From Vanilla planifolia (lineage: Eukaryota; Streptophyta; Magnoliopsida; Asparagales; Orchidaceae), in assembly GCA_023846275.1 (NCBI GenBank), contig JAIUJO010000191.1, positions 372,001 through 436,000 on the forward strand: a stretch of 64,000 nucleotides of DNA, written 5' to 3'. Both the position numbers and the translations under genes were made by a program. This document shows, one piece after another, positions 50,571-62,957 of the stretch; position 1 is the first letter of the stretch; each line of letters starts with the position of its first letter. The notes under the pieces were generated by a model. That model ran no database searches. It saw only the letters and a list, made by a program, of their open reading frames with translations, and was not told the DNA's origin.

Positions 50571-50879
50571 AGAACAAAGAGACTATTGGGACCCAAAAAC
50601 TTTTGAAAATATGCTTGTTGCATTAATAGAGTATAGATGGTCAAATGTGATCTACAGCTACAAGGATGGTGTCATTTGGGGAAGGAAGTGTTGGAACTAG
50701 GTGGTTGGTCAAGAGCATTAGCAAGTTCTTGTTCTAGATGGAGTTAGCATCTTATTGGAAGATGTGTCTGTTTATTCTATGTCTACATTATGTTTTTGAC
50801 GATGTCAAAATGGACTTAGAATTCAAAATTTTATGATTTTGCATCAAGGTGTGCTGGCTACGATAGGAAATAAATCCCT

Positions 50880-53800
50880 TATTATCCACATGGTTTTAGC
50901 TCTAGCAAACATTGGTGGTGGGATTGATGGTAGTGTTAAGAATATAGATTTTCCATTAAGGGAAACTTCATAGTTTGATGAGGCTTCTTGTGATTAGAAT
51001 ACCTTAGAGGATGATGAGGATGCATCCATCCAACTTTATGGTGCATTAGTTGCTAAATTTCATAAGAAACTTAGATCATGACAAGAAAGCAAGAACTTTA
51101 TTTCACCAAAAAGTGAAGTGGCATTGCATGAACAAATTGAATCATGCATCCACCAATAGGTGATGCTTCTTTTCTCAAAGGTGGTGATGAGAGAGATTTA
51201 TGTGGCTGTTCACAAGAATCATATGGAAATGCTGAAGTCTGCATGGAAAGGAATAGTCAAAATGGTAGACACAAATATCCTACCCTATTTATGATTTGCT
51301 TCAAGGAGGTGCGTACTAGAGGGAGAGTGAGCAATGCTAATTCAATACTAATGGGAGGTCCTTCTTTTAGTTTCACAAAGAGATGCCAAACAAATTGCAT
51401 TTATGATGATAATACAAAAGGATATGTTCTTCAACATTAATAATGAAATATATCTATCAAATGACACATGTGAACAACAAATTCATATTCACCAGTTTAG
51501 AGCATATGATGGCTATTTTCCCATTCAATTGATAGCCAGAATAGTACAACACAGATGTGGCCATTTAAGAGAATTTTGGTTCTAAACTTGTCTATTAGAT
51601 GTTTTGATTTGCACTTTGATTCAACTACAAATAAATATCATGTTTATCTTGGTGGACCATGGTAGGTTGTTAGGCTTTCATTTCGATTAGACATGTGGAC
51701 CCCTCAGTTTAAACTTTGTACTTTAGAGATGATGTATGGTTTGATCTAGATTCGTTCTCTAGTGCTCCCTTTTATGTACTCAGACAGAATATTTTACACA
51801 ATGACAAAGCTATAGGGGATCTTACTCGCAATAATGAGTGGATGATAGATATGTAGAGATCATCCTTTGTGATAGAGTGTGTTAAAATGGACCTTTCAAA
51901 AAATCCTTGAATAGGAATGTTCATTAATAGACTCTTGTGATAATCTTTTTAGTAGTTTATGGATAAAGGTTCACCCATTATTTGTTGCAAGGTTGGTAAG
52001 ATGGGACATGCTTTGGAATTTATGTACACAAGGTGAATCTATACATTCTATATAGCAATTAAGGAATCATGTCTTTTCAATGTAGATCTAATCATGATAA
52101 AAATGGAAAAGTTGTTTTGATTCAAATGATTATAGAGAAGCATGATGAGAAAAGATAAGGACTACGACCATTCATGGTACTCCAACCAAGGAAAAGGGGG
52201 CTAATTATAACATCATAATAGTAGAGGAGAATAGTAAGTAAGGATACAAGAAGGTAGGATGCAAGAAAGCAATACAAATATGAGAATATAATAGAAGAAA
52301 TGGAAAGGGGAATGGCTCACACCAAGCAAGAGGGGCATAATTGGGGTAAACTAATGATTAAATGGGAATCAATGCAAAAAAAAATTAGGGAGTGGGCCAT
52401 CTTATTACAAATAAAAACCTAAGTTCGTCAATTATAATGATGTGATGGAAGGCATAATCAACTCTACAAGTACTTATTGGAAGAAATTGGAGCAACAAGT
52501 AAAAGTCTCTTGTAATTCAAATTCAAGCAATGCAATGGTCACACTAGGAGCTCAGGAAAAGGGAAAAAATTGTGGCATTGTGGAACAAATTTAATTAAGT
52601 TTATGAAAACAAAAATGATAAAGGGAGGGAAAACTCCTAGGTAATTTATAAAATTTAAAAGTAAAAAGTAGATAAGATAGGTGAACAAAGGATTAGTCAA
52701 AGCATGGAGCAGTGGCCTCACCTTTCCAAGAAATTTAGAGAATGACTATTTTGTTATGCTATTGTTGGGAACACTCTGAAAGAAACTTTGAGATTGCTTT
52801 TGGATTTACCTTGATGTGCATAAAGAGTATTATTGTTGGGGTAGTTAGGGACAAAGATGTTGATTGTTCTACTACATTTGCACTAGTTGCAAAAAAGCTG
52901 AGATGTAGAATCTGGTTGTATTTGATAACTTATTTTGGACCTATATCATTGTTTCATAATAGGGTTAAGCTCTTGCTTGGCTAGGGCTACGAGGAGCAAG
53001 AAAGCTTGATTGTTTTTACAATGTCTATTGTTATCAATAGCTTTGCAAGTTTCTCCTTCATCAAAAAAGGGCTCATTTTAGATAGGAAATAGAGAGTACA
53101 ATACTTGATGATGTATTCTTTGTAGGAATGATTGAAAACTATCTGCCACTATAGATTTTAAGAAAAAATTATAACATTCCTTGGCTAGTTATTAGAAGAA
53201 TTATTATGCAAGAAAGGAGTTTTTATCTATTAATCAACTACAATTGAAGAAAATTAGAAATTATGATTTGCTAGCTTTTGCCAAAGAGTCTCTTTGGGGT
53301 GGACCTAAATGATCTTTACCAAAATGTTTGTAAGAGTAAGTTCTCCTTTATCAAGATAGACAAATGGCTATCTAGGTGAGGCCAAACAGTATGTTGATGG
53401 GATGAACAACATCTTTAGGGTTTACAGTCGTAGCTTTGTCTAAAAAAATCAACATGTAAATAAAATGGCATTCAACAATCTTCTATGCTATGAGTAAAAC
53501 TATAGGATTTGGATGGAGAATGGTGGAAGAGGCTTGTCAAAGTCCATAGAATTTTCAATTAGAAAGATGTTGCTTTATGTGTGTGTCTATTTAAGGTGAA
53601 CAAATCATGTCATTTGTGCCTTTGCTCACTCAACCTTAGCTATTTTGAACCTTTATTTAGGAATATGTGGATCAATGATGATAAACTTTTTTATGGGAGG
53701 TATACAAATAATTTCCTCAAAAGTGTGGAGAGCCATAGTTCAAGCAGTAGTAAAAACCACATCTGAGGTGAGCATAGTTGATTTCTTGTATGTACAAAGT

Positions 53801-54430
53801 TTATGATATATTATTGGTTGTGTCATGATTGTTTCTATGCTAAAACTTCTCAATTGTTTCATTTGGACTCAATGATGTGCATGGTGGTGAACAATTTTTT
53901 TAAATGCCATAACATGGTTTTGCACTAGAATTTAACTTCTACTTTAGGTATGAAATTGGAATGCTTTATAATAAGACTCAAGGTTGAGTGTAGTTTTGAA
54001 TATATAGGAATTGGGGCTACACATAATTAGTTCCAATGCTATAAGTTCATTAAAAAACAAAAAGGGAGGATTTGGAACTCAAATACACCTTGTAAGTTTG
54101 TTCTAAATGTAAAATAGTTCTAAAGGCAACATTATTAGACTTTTGTTGTAGTTGACTGTTGGATCAAATGGGTCTAAATGCATTACTTGATGACTGTGTT
54201 TTTGGTATGGGTTATATGTTATTTTTTTTGACATATGGAAAACACATTTACAATTGGGTTACCATTTTATTGACTTCAAGCTTCTAGAACAATATGTATG
54301 AAGGCTTATTGTTTTAAACTTTTGTGAGCAATTTCATGAATTTGCTTAGTTGTATGGGTGGCACTAAAACTATTATGCTTATAAAATGCCAATTTAGCAT
54401 GGATGAGAAGTGTGGCAATGGTATTGCTCA
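50880..54430 (+). pseudogene. LINE unit 3 ORF1 remnant
   Basis: The longest open stretch is 98 codons at 51,144-51,440, with NGRHKYPTLFMICFKE and a later MGGPSF, matching unit 2 at 43,780-43,880. The next stretch (51,403-51,585) includes 'DTCEQQIHIHQF' and 'FPIQLIARIVQHRCGHLREF', matching unit 2 near 43,980-44,100. The zinc knuckle near 51,968-52,025 reads SPIICCKVGKMGHALEFM, keeping the first Cys and the His but losing the second and last Cys. An open stretch of 61 codons at 53,581-53,766 lies in the C-terminal region and has no recognised domain. Confidence 0.6.
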
Positions 54431-54439
54431 TTCCGAGAG

Positions 54440-56390
54440 GCAATGTATTTTCACTAACCAATTATTATTTGTTTTTTAGTATTGAATATTAAGGTGGTAA
54501 AAGCAGCAAAATCTCATGGCTAGTTGTAGTACTTAAATAGGGAGGATAGGTCCTTTGTAGTTGTCTTGTTGGAAACTCATGTGGAGACCTTTAATTGACA
54601 TGGGATTGGATAATGGGAATGAACTAGAACTTAGTGTAATGCTCATCATGGCTATCTTGGGGCACTATTTTTTGATGCATATGAAGCACAATAATGCCAA
54701 ATCTCATTACTATCCAATCTCATGAGAAAAGCAAGCAGCTATTAAATGTAACCCATATTAATAGTTGATTAGCTTGGGGCAAAATTAGAAATACTACAAA
54801 TCTTGGTGGAATATTAATTATTGTTGGGGGTTGCATTGCCTTGCATAAGAAGAGAACAAAAGAGGAAAGAAATTTAGTGGTGGATAGGCTCACTATGAGT
54901 TCTCTTACATTATTCATGATTAAAATCTAATTGAGTTTTGCTTTGTTGGGAACCAGTTTACTTTGTGTGATAATAAAGAGGGCATGGTCGATATCTATGA
55001 AGGATTCGATAGAACTTCCTTGAATATTGATGGTATGCAAACCTTGAAGCACTGCCGACTACTTCCACATTACTTTGAAGTAGTCGGCACTACTTATATT
55101 GTTTAAACAATCCTTAGAGGTAAAATTGGTCAAGAAACCATTTTGAAAGCATCTAGCTATCCTTTCAACAATCAACAAATGTTTTGTATATAGCATGGAA
55201 AAGGACTATTAGATGTAACCCCATGGACATTTTCTCCCATAAATTTAGGAAAGCTTTGTCAGCATTGAATATATGGAGTGAAGCTAAACTTGGCAATATT
55301 CTTAGTAAGCTACTCTAATTGGAATAGGAAACCCAGGAGGTTTAACATAAGAAACCTATAAATAACTTAACTGAGCTAAAACACAATCTTATGGCACAAT
55401 GTATTGCTTCAAATTATAATGTCATGGCTTTAGAAGAAGCATAGTCATGATAGTGTGTCGAGCTTCATTAGTCCACCTTTGGAGATCGCCGAACATGCAT
55501 TTTTTTAATAATTAAAAACTTATACATCCAAGAGCAACTATATCAACCAATGTAAAAATAAAAGTAGGTAATTAGTGACATCCCCAATTAAGATCAAACA
55601 CATTTGTATATAGCTGTTTGGCAAGAAGTGGTGTTGCCTTGGGTAAATATGTTCTTCCCTTATCCTTTTGGAAATTGAGAACTATAAATAATGAATATTT
55701 GGCTTCACTTACGACTTCAATCGGTGACGATGAGATTAGAAGTACAATATTATCCATCAATTGAAACATATTATGCCACTTAAAACCTGATAAATCTTCC
55801 TAAGGATTGTAAAGGACTCAAAATCTAGAGCTTCTTGACTTAGCAGTCAGTATTGACTCCAAAATATGGGCTAGTTATTGCTTAGGAAGATTGCTTATGG
55901 ATTTAGTCCATTAAGTCCAAGTACTTCATGACTAGCAATACTTTTTATTTTCCATATGATGCACTCATATGTGTAAGTCAGTCAATATTGCAAGCACATG
56001 AATAATAAGAAATGTTATTTGGAGGATTGTTGTTAGTAATTAAGATTCATTCTTGTTGGGCATTTTGCTGGCCATCCTTCTTAAATTAAATTTCATTCTT
56101 GTTAGCTGATCTGCTTGGCATCCTTCCTATTTCATTTTTGTCTAACCAATCATAACCTGGAAGTGAACCATCTTACACTTATAATAGAGTTGGTTATGGG
56201 GCATGGTTTGTGGATCATAAAAAATAGAGAGTTTATTCTCATTTAGTTTGATATTTTGTATTGTGCATTTCCCTTAGGGTAAATCAAATGAAAGAGATGT
56301 GTTTTGATTGTAACTGAGCGAGGATAAGGCATTGTACTCAAAGACCATTCATAACAGCATGCATATGAGCTAGAATCTAATTAATACTAG
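54440..56390 (+). pseudogene. LINE unit 3 ORF2 remnant lacking the RT core
   Basis: The endonuclease keeps its catalytic LLETHV motif at 54,566-54,583, the best preserved of the three units. It also keeps a 'FCFVGNQFTLCDNKEG...IYEGFDR' stretch near 54,935-55,010. The segment before the RT core aligns with unit 2 at 47,350-47,930. The sequence then passes, near 55,770-55,800, straight to sequence equivalent to 49,000 of unit 2. Motifs A to C of the reverse transcriptase are therefore absent. Homology ends near 56,390, before RNase H. Confidence 0.7.
55047..55095. repeat. Quasi-palindrome with 19-bp arms in LINE unit 3
   Basis: The left arm at 55,047-55,065 (AAGCACTGCCGACTACTTC) pairs with the right arm at 55,077-55,095 at 17 of 19 positions across an 11-base loop. 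Unit 2 has a counterpart of the right arm near 47,245 but no counterpart of the left arm. The left arm therefore appears to have been copied from the right arm by template switching. Confidence 0.75.
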
Positions 56391-56399
56391 AATCAAATT

Positions 56400-57090
56400 T
56401 TAGTATTATTTATGCTTTTTTACAATGGTTGTTCGTAATAATTACAAACAAAGTCATATCAAGATGAATGAAATGTAATTTGACTCATCTTAATGAGCTT
56501 CACGTAGTTAAATATTCATTTTATTCATTTTCAAATTTTTTTCTTCTGAGATTTTAAATGCTTTATAAGACACCTAATTTGCAAATATTTTTAAAATAAA
56601 GGATGTTACACTCAATCTACTTAGTATAAGACAATGTAATCTTCTTGTATAATTTATTTTATTTTTAAAAGACTTTATATTGGCGATTTTACCTTGTAAA
56701 ACTAAATCTCTTTTAATATGAGCATTACATTACTTTGATTTTTTTATCAGAATTCTTTAATTAATCTCATTTCAAGTTCAAAACATATTTACATATTATA
56801 TAAATAATACTATATTATTATTTATGCTTATTTAAATCTACAGTTCATAATAATTTCAAAGGAGGTGTGTTGATGATAAAACAAACATTGTTGGACTAGT
56901 CTCAATTTACCATATCCAATTAATTAATATTTTTTTTGTTATTAATTTCTCTATGAGTTTTCCAAGATTTATGTGACATTTTTATTTTTAAGTGATTGAC
57001 AATTGAGGATGTTACACTTAATCTACTTGTTAACTTGAAATATAACTTCCACACACAATTTATCTCATGAGTGTCAATTACTGTTAGATT
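56400..57090 (-). repeat. Two inverted units of an AT-rich ~400-bp repeat
   Basis: Read on the minus strand, each unit has a word like GAGTGTAACATCCT, then a CATAAAG or CATAAAT word, an 'AATATTTAA' word and 'GAGCTCATTAAGATGAG'. The same ordered words occur on the plus strand in the array from 60.4 kb. The breakpoints near 56,400 and 57,090 are approximate. The word TGTAACATCC also begins some plant LTRs, so a derived-LTR origin is possible but unproven. Confidence 0.65.
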
Positions 57091-57103
57091 CTAATTCTAG
57101 TGT

Positions 57104-57299
57104 AAGAAGTAAGAAGGATGAATGAAGAAGAAGAAGAAGAAGATGAAGAAAAAGAGAAAGAAGAAGAAGATAAAAAGAAGTGGTAGAAGGGGAAGAGAAA
57201 GAGGAAGAGGAAGAGGAAAAAAGGAGATGGACGAAGGTAGAAGGAAGAAGGAAGCAAGAAGGAAGAAGCAAGAAGGAAGAATGAAGAAGGAAGAAGATT
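57104..57299 (+). repeat. 195-bp purine tract (GAA/AAG/GGA-rich)
   Basis: The + strand is almost entirely A and G, built from GAAGAA, AGGAAG and GAAGCAAG words, with only scattered T and C. The minus strand therefore has a Ser/Leu-rich open frame, which is an artefact of composition. Such tracts can form triplex (H-) DNA. Confidence 0.9.
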
Positions 57300-57454
57300 A
57301 AGTGCAACAATGTTTGAGTACAATGACATAAGTTATAATACACAACAAGAAAGGTCCTCTCATGAGATAAATTGTAAACATAAGTTATAAACAACTACTT
57401 CTAATTCTCCTCATTTAGTTTTATTCTCAAGCTTGCACAAACCGTATTGCACAA

Positions 57455-58480
57455 TGCACCATCTAATTATCACTTTGATACAAAAAGAACTAAATTGCAC
57501 ATTGCCTATAGTAGACTAAATGTTGTGAAAATATTGTCAACAAGAAAGGAAATTATAAAAAGAAAGCCATCACCTTTTCTAAGCATTAGTAGTCCATAGC
57601 ACAAAAAATTCAAAAAAAATATTACACTTTTTGGGAAACACTAGTCATGTGCATAAGATGTTGGGTGCATCTACAGTAGCTTTTAGGAGTGGACACAGTG
57701 TTGTAGCACATATAGTTCTCTATAGAGTGTAATTAGGGGTTTAACTTAACATGCATAAACCTTAATACATATTGCACCTTTCAACTTCTACTTTATTACA
57801 AGCCACACCACCCTGCACATTGCCTATTACGAATTGCATATTATTTCAATTCCAATAAAAAGGAATAAGAGTCATTCAATAGTGCATCACCTTATCCATT
57901 TGCCGATAGCCCATAGTGCCAAATATCACAAAATGTGTTACACTTCTAATCCCCACAAATCATTCACAAACCATGTCGTAGGGCATGCATGGAGTAGCTA
58001 CCATGTAGGTAAAGCCCCTTGCCATGTGTGTGCATAGTCACCTGTCATGCACGTAGCTACAATAGCATGTGCCTAGGGTCATAATCCAACATACACATAC
58101 CCTAGCACAAATTTCACAATCTAACCTCCACTTCGTCACAAGTCACACTACACCACATATTGCCCCTACAAATGACATATTATGACAATTTCATAGAGGA
58201 AGAGTTGAAGTCTTGTAATAGTGTATCACATTATCCATGTGCCAACAATACAAAGGATGAAAAATTCTAAAGAAGGGATAAAATTTGTGGGCCCCACTAG
58301 CCACACGCACAGGATTCTCTTATGATGTCATAAGGTGCACGTAGACTAGTTGTTGTGTGCACATACAACTTCAACTTCACTATGGGATACACCACAACCT
58401 GCATTGTCCTTTGTGCTTTACATATTATGAAAAATTTGTTAAGGAATAAACAAATTATCCTCATAGAGTTGCTCTAATTT
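57455..58480 (+). repeat. Degenerate tandem repeat, about 3.5 units of 250-340 bp
   Basis: A word like GCACATTGCCTAT recurs at 57,497, 57,815, 58,154 and (as GCATTGTCC) 58,401. In front of the last three lies an 'AACTTCTACTTTATTACAAG'-like segment at about 57,783, 58,121 and 58,368; a weaker version precedes the first. After the word come 'CATATTAT', then 'AATAGTGCATCACCTTATCC', then a 'CCACACGCAC'-like or related GC-richer segment. Units are diverged. No coding potential is evident. Confidence 0.65.
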
Positions 58481-60410
58481 TATTCCCAAATAAACATAAG
58501 CATTTACACAACTTTCCATGCACATGGAATTGCTATGGGTACCTTATTAACGATTTATTTGAGCAAGGGAGCAAAAGTTTTGAAATTTATGTCATACCTT
58601 TGTGTTGCGGGGGACTTATCTGCTATGACATATTGTTTGATCTCTGTTGATCGTGATAGTTTATAAAGAAGGAAAAGTGCTATAATTCTCACATTATACT
58701 ATTTAACCTCTCTGATGGGCAATGTGAGTCATTTCAACATTGCACACTGGAAAGCTTATAAGGGTGCAACACGAATCACATAGTATCACACAATGTATCC
58801 CATGAATTATCTAAGAAAATATCACATGAAGTATCATAAAAGGTGTTAAAACAAGTATCATAATAAGTAGATTTAATGAAGCAAGCTAAGTACGCTAAGT
58901 AGTTGAGCAAGTGGTGTTTTGAAATTTTCTTGATGTCTATGTCTTCAAGGGGACAAATTTTCTATTACATATGGTTGTATGTCAAAGCTACTCTCCCACT
59001 TACATTGCCCCATCCAAAATTTATTCATAGACAAATTATTCTTCTCAATGTTTGTGCTTAATTGCCATTTCATATAGTGGCCATGCCATCAAATTTTCTA
59101 TGACAGTAAAAGACCTTATTATGGTGTACACATGTGATACAGGGTCCCTATACGTGTGGTACAAGGTCCCTACTATCGACTAACAAGTGAACGATAGGCC
59201 TAGGTAGTGAATCTTAGCATAGAGTTTGACTTAGAGGTGTTAAGTAACAATCTTACACATGATAGCTTTGCATCACTGGCTCTTCAACAAAGCACAATGA
59301 CAAATCATGTGAATTAATGGTCCATCTTACAGTAGATTGAATTATTATCTTGACATGTTGATTCGTATTGTAAAACAAATATATGTTGTGAGAATCTAAA
59401 CCAAGTCCACATTCGCAATGGGTGGGAAAATAGTCCAACACTTATTTAATTTTACTTACTATAACAGGAAGAGCCAAAAATTAAGGATTAAAATGAAGTT
59501 TTGCTATGAATGTTTGGCTACCACAAGCTAGTTATCTCTTTCAGAACTTTTCTTACATCACAAGCTTCAAGTTCTAAAACTAAAAGGATCAATAAGTCAT
59601 GCTTTCACTATTCAATTTCATGATAAAATTTAGAAACGACTAACTTTTTACACATTTTCATCAAACGAGATTCCTATAATTGTTGGGGTCATCTTAGGAC
59701 GGCTGTGTTATCTTTTAATAGATGTGCCACAATAGATAATCTCTCTACTAACAATGACCTCCACATGGATTGATCCCCTTAGGTGAGACTTCGAGACAAA
59801 AAGAGGTGCTTAGCCCCCTCCATCTAGCAAAATAAATAAAATAACATTAAAAATAATGGTATTTCAATTCCATTCTCATTTCAACTCTAACTTATGCTAA
59901 ACCTTTCAAGTAATTTCACAAAGTCGAGCAAGAGTCAACACCAATGGGTCTTTTTTCCCCAGTAATTCCATCTTGATTTCTCAACATTATAGAAAGGAGT
60001 AGTAGAAATCTTATTAATCCAATCATGCACATCTTGATTTAGTTGATGAGGTATTTGGCTACCTTAAAAGGGTCATTACTACTCAAGTAATTTACCTGTG
60101 TGTAGCAAAATTTGTTCACTTTGTCAATCAAAGTAATGGATAGAAATCACAAATTTTGAAAATCCTAAAAGACCATTGCAATTCTTTGTTTTAATGAAAT
60201 AATCATATTACTAATGTATTTATCAATTCAGAGTTGATTGTTCACCACACTGTTAGAGTGTAGTTGGACATCAAAACCTTACTTTTGGTTCACAACACAT
60301 TACCAATTTGATTTAACACAAGTAGCCCACTTGAGCCAAGACATGTTGGCTCAACTATGGAAAGCAACTAAGTCTTCCTACTTATTTAAAGTTTGAGAAT
60401 AAGTTAAGGG
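58480..60410. other. AT-rich non-coding DNA without recognised features
   Basis: Open frames are short and show no recognised motif. Apart from a short 22-bp tandem duplication at 59,130-59,173 and weak repeats of 'AGTATCATAA' near 58,790-58,870, I see nothing that I can name. Confidence 0.5.
59130..59173 (+). repeat. 22-bp tandem duplication
   Basis: Two adjacent 22-bp units of the form ACRTGTGRTACARGGTCCCTAY occupy 59,130-59,151 and 59,152-59,173. They differ at four positions (A/G, A/G, G/A and T/C). Confidence 0.8.
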
Positions 60411-62913
60411 ATTTATAAAAAAATTTCAATGTTCTGTTTCAAGATACTAAGGAAATCATGTATAACATCCTCAATTATCAAATCATGCATGAATCAAAAT
60501 ATCTCATAAAACATGTAAAAATCATAGAAATGATTTTTTAAGAAATGTAAAAATTAATTTTCAATTAGATAAACAAATTGAGATGAGCTCAATGACATTT
60601 GTTTCATCTAGTTCTAATCTTCTAGATAATTACTTTGAAATAACAAAGTAAACAAGAATAAATAATGAAAAATATTATCATACTATTAAGGACATATATT
60701 TTAAAATTAAAATGAGATAAATTGAAAAATATATTATTATTAAATAAAAAACAAGTGGCTGTAACACGGGAGGAGATTCAGAGTATATTGTAATATAAAA
60801 AAATTTAATAAAGAAAATGGAGAAAAGAGACAAATTATAATTGAATATACATAAAAAAATACTAATGAGATTTAGTGTCACATGCACAATAGTCAAATCA
60901 AATGCAAATAAAAATATCTCATAAATCAAACAAAAATCTTAGAACATAAAACTTCTTAAAATATGAAAATAAATATTTAAATTAATAGAGCCCATCGAGA
61001 TGAGTCATACAATTTTTATGCTTCCTCAATCAAGCATTGCTCTAAGTTAATAAATTGATTGATTTTATCACAACCAAATCAAAATGATTAATAGGTCAAG
61101 TGAGAGTAGATTTGGAGTTAAATAGTAATACAACCAAATCAATGCAAAAAAAACTTTAAAGAAATGAGATAACTGGCATAACAAACTGAATTCTAAGAGA
61201 TCAAGTGAAATATTCATGATCGTCAAAATAGGTATAATAAAAATGTTTGGTAAAGCTTGCCAAAACAAAAGAAAATAAATTATCTAAAATAAAATAATCA
61301 ATATTTAGTTTAGTAGAGCGTATGGTAAAAAGTCCAGTAGTGTTTTTTTGTCTCGATTTGACCTTTTTAAGAATTATTGCGAATTGCAAAAAAAAAAGAG
61401 TAAAAATAATTATAATTCAAAAATTTAGTAAATAATTGATAAATCTAAAATAAGATAAATTGATGCAATGTAGTACAACAAAATAAAAGTAAAGTAAACA
61501 TTAGTTGAGAAGAGATCTAGAGTTACATAATAATATAAGCTAACTAGAATAAAATATTTAAAGAAATAAGATAAATTGTATAAGAAAATTTTATTTTAAT
61601 ATAATAAGGAAATCGAGTGAAACATCCTTGATCATCAAATTTAAAAAAAATAAAATATCTCATAAAGCATGCAGAAACATAAAAAAATAAAATACTTAAA
61701 ATTTAGAAGGGAATATTTAACTTGATAGTGCTCTTTAAGATGGGTAAATGGATTTGATTGGACCTCATTTGGAATAAGGGTGAATCACAACACTAAATAA
61801 GTATAAATGAAAAAATAATTATTTAATATTAAATAAATATATATTAAAGTTAAAATGTGTTTAGTTAAAACAATGTAATATAACTAACTTATACCAATGT
61901 AGTGGTCGCAAGGGTAGTGGTTTAGAGTTTCATAATAAAATAAAGAAATCAAAGTGAAAATTTTGAATAATCGAGATAAATTTCATATGTTGGTTATCAA
62001 AATGCTTAGGAGTTCAAGTACAACATCCGTATTCATCAAATTTTATATGAATCAATAATCAACAAAGGTAATGTAATGTTATTAAAAGTAATTTTTTTTA
62101 CAAAATGAATATTTTTTTAAAATTTTATTTAGATGACATTGCCAACATTTTTCTACTCACACCTCGTTTAGAATTATAACAGCAAAAAAATGTAAATATA
62201 AATTTTCAATTTAATATTATGTAGATATATGTATTAAAGTTAAAATGAAAAAAATAAAAGTATTGCAATATTAAAAAATTGAAGTAATGTAATGTAAGAA
62301 AAATTAAAGCACTTAAAAAAGTCAAAGTGATATAACAAATAGAAGAAAAAACTATAAATAAATGAGATAAATTATATAAAATTGTTGCATTACAATTTAC
62401 GTAGATAATAGAGTGTAAGATCCTGAGCGACTATATTAGATACAACCTAAAAATGACTTATAATATTTGCATAAACCTTATAGAATAAAATGCTGAAAAA
62501 AATATAAAAAGAACTATTTAAAGGAAAGAGCTCTCAAGGTGTGTGCAACAATGTTAATTTCGTCTCAATGAAAATTTGTTTGGAATTTTTGAGATTTACC
62601 AAAGTAAATTAACACAAACAATAATAAATTATTATTTTAATCTAAATAAAATATGCATTAAATGTTTAATGTGATAAATTATTTAAAAATTTATAGACCA
62701 AGATATTTAAGAGATTGAGTACATCTTTCTAGCTTATGAAATTATGTTTGAATCTAAATGCCTTGTAATGTATGCTAATTCCATTGAATGTGAAATAGTT
62801 AAAATATAAAGGATAATATTTAATTAAATAATGCTCATAGTGTTCAGCCAAATAACTTTCTTGTCATCCTGATCAATCCTCGAAGGACATTATTATGAAT
62901 TAAAAAATAAATC

Positions 62914-62957
62914 AATATAAATAAATATAAATAATTATAAATAATTATAAATAATAA
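62914..62957 (+). repeat. AT-rich microsatellite (ATAAATA/ATAATT units)
   Basis: About 44 bp of short ATAAATA and ATAATTATAA words lie in tandem. It is a simple-sequence tract within the AT-rich repeat array. Confidence 0.8.

Larger units (their letters stand above)
43020..50600 (+). mobile_element. LINE unit 2, the most complete of the three
   Basis: The second unit has the same order as unit 1: ORF1 N-terminal region, zinc knuckle (44,489-44,551), ORF1 C-terminal region, endonuclease (about 46,670-47,300), reverse transcriptase (about 47,350-48,900), post-RT region with DNWLG (49,258-49,308) and RNase H (about 50,020-50,460). It is about 7.6 kb long. It aligns with unit 3 from about 43,100 to 49,550 and with unit 1 from 44,440 to 50,560. 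No intact frame remains. The boundaries with units 1 and 3 are set by where homologous positions recur, not by visible ends. Confidence 0.8.
50600..56390 (+). mobile_element. LINE unit 3, internally deleted and 3' truncated
   Basis: The third unit is aligned with unit 2 along most of its length. It contains ORF1 (about 50,880-54,430), endonuclease (about 54,440-55,060) and the reverse transcriptase N-terminal region (about 55,130-55,780). It then jumps to the post-RT region (about 55,800-56,390). The RT core, equivalent to about 47,935-48,995 of unit 2, is missing. Alignment with unit 2 stops near 56,390, so the terminal RNase H region is also absent. It is dead and old. Confidence 0.75.

Noticed and set aside
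43020-50600. Three independent LINE insertions
   Set aside because: Constant orientation, similar spacing and apparent relatedness of the sequence between units favour tandem duplication. Independent insertions stay possible until the junctions are aligned by program.
57074-57394. Ser/Leu/Phe-rich open frames on the minus strand
   Set aside because: They are the complement of the purine tract, so the composition explains the frame. The string resembles no protein domain.
57834-58037. 67-codon open frame on the plus strand
   Set aside because: It spans parts of the 250-340 bp tandem repeat and has no recognisable domain. The related unit does not keep an open frame.
60678-60929. 83-codon Ile/Leu/Phe-rich open frame on the minus strand
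   Set aside because: AT-rich composition yields hydrophobic strings. It lies within the degenerate AT-rich repeat and shows no conserved motif.
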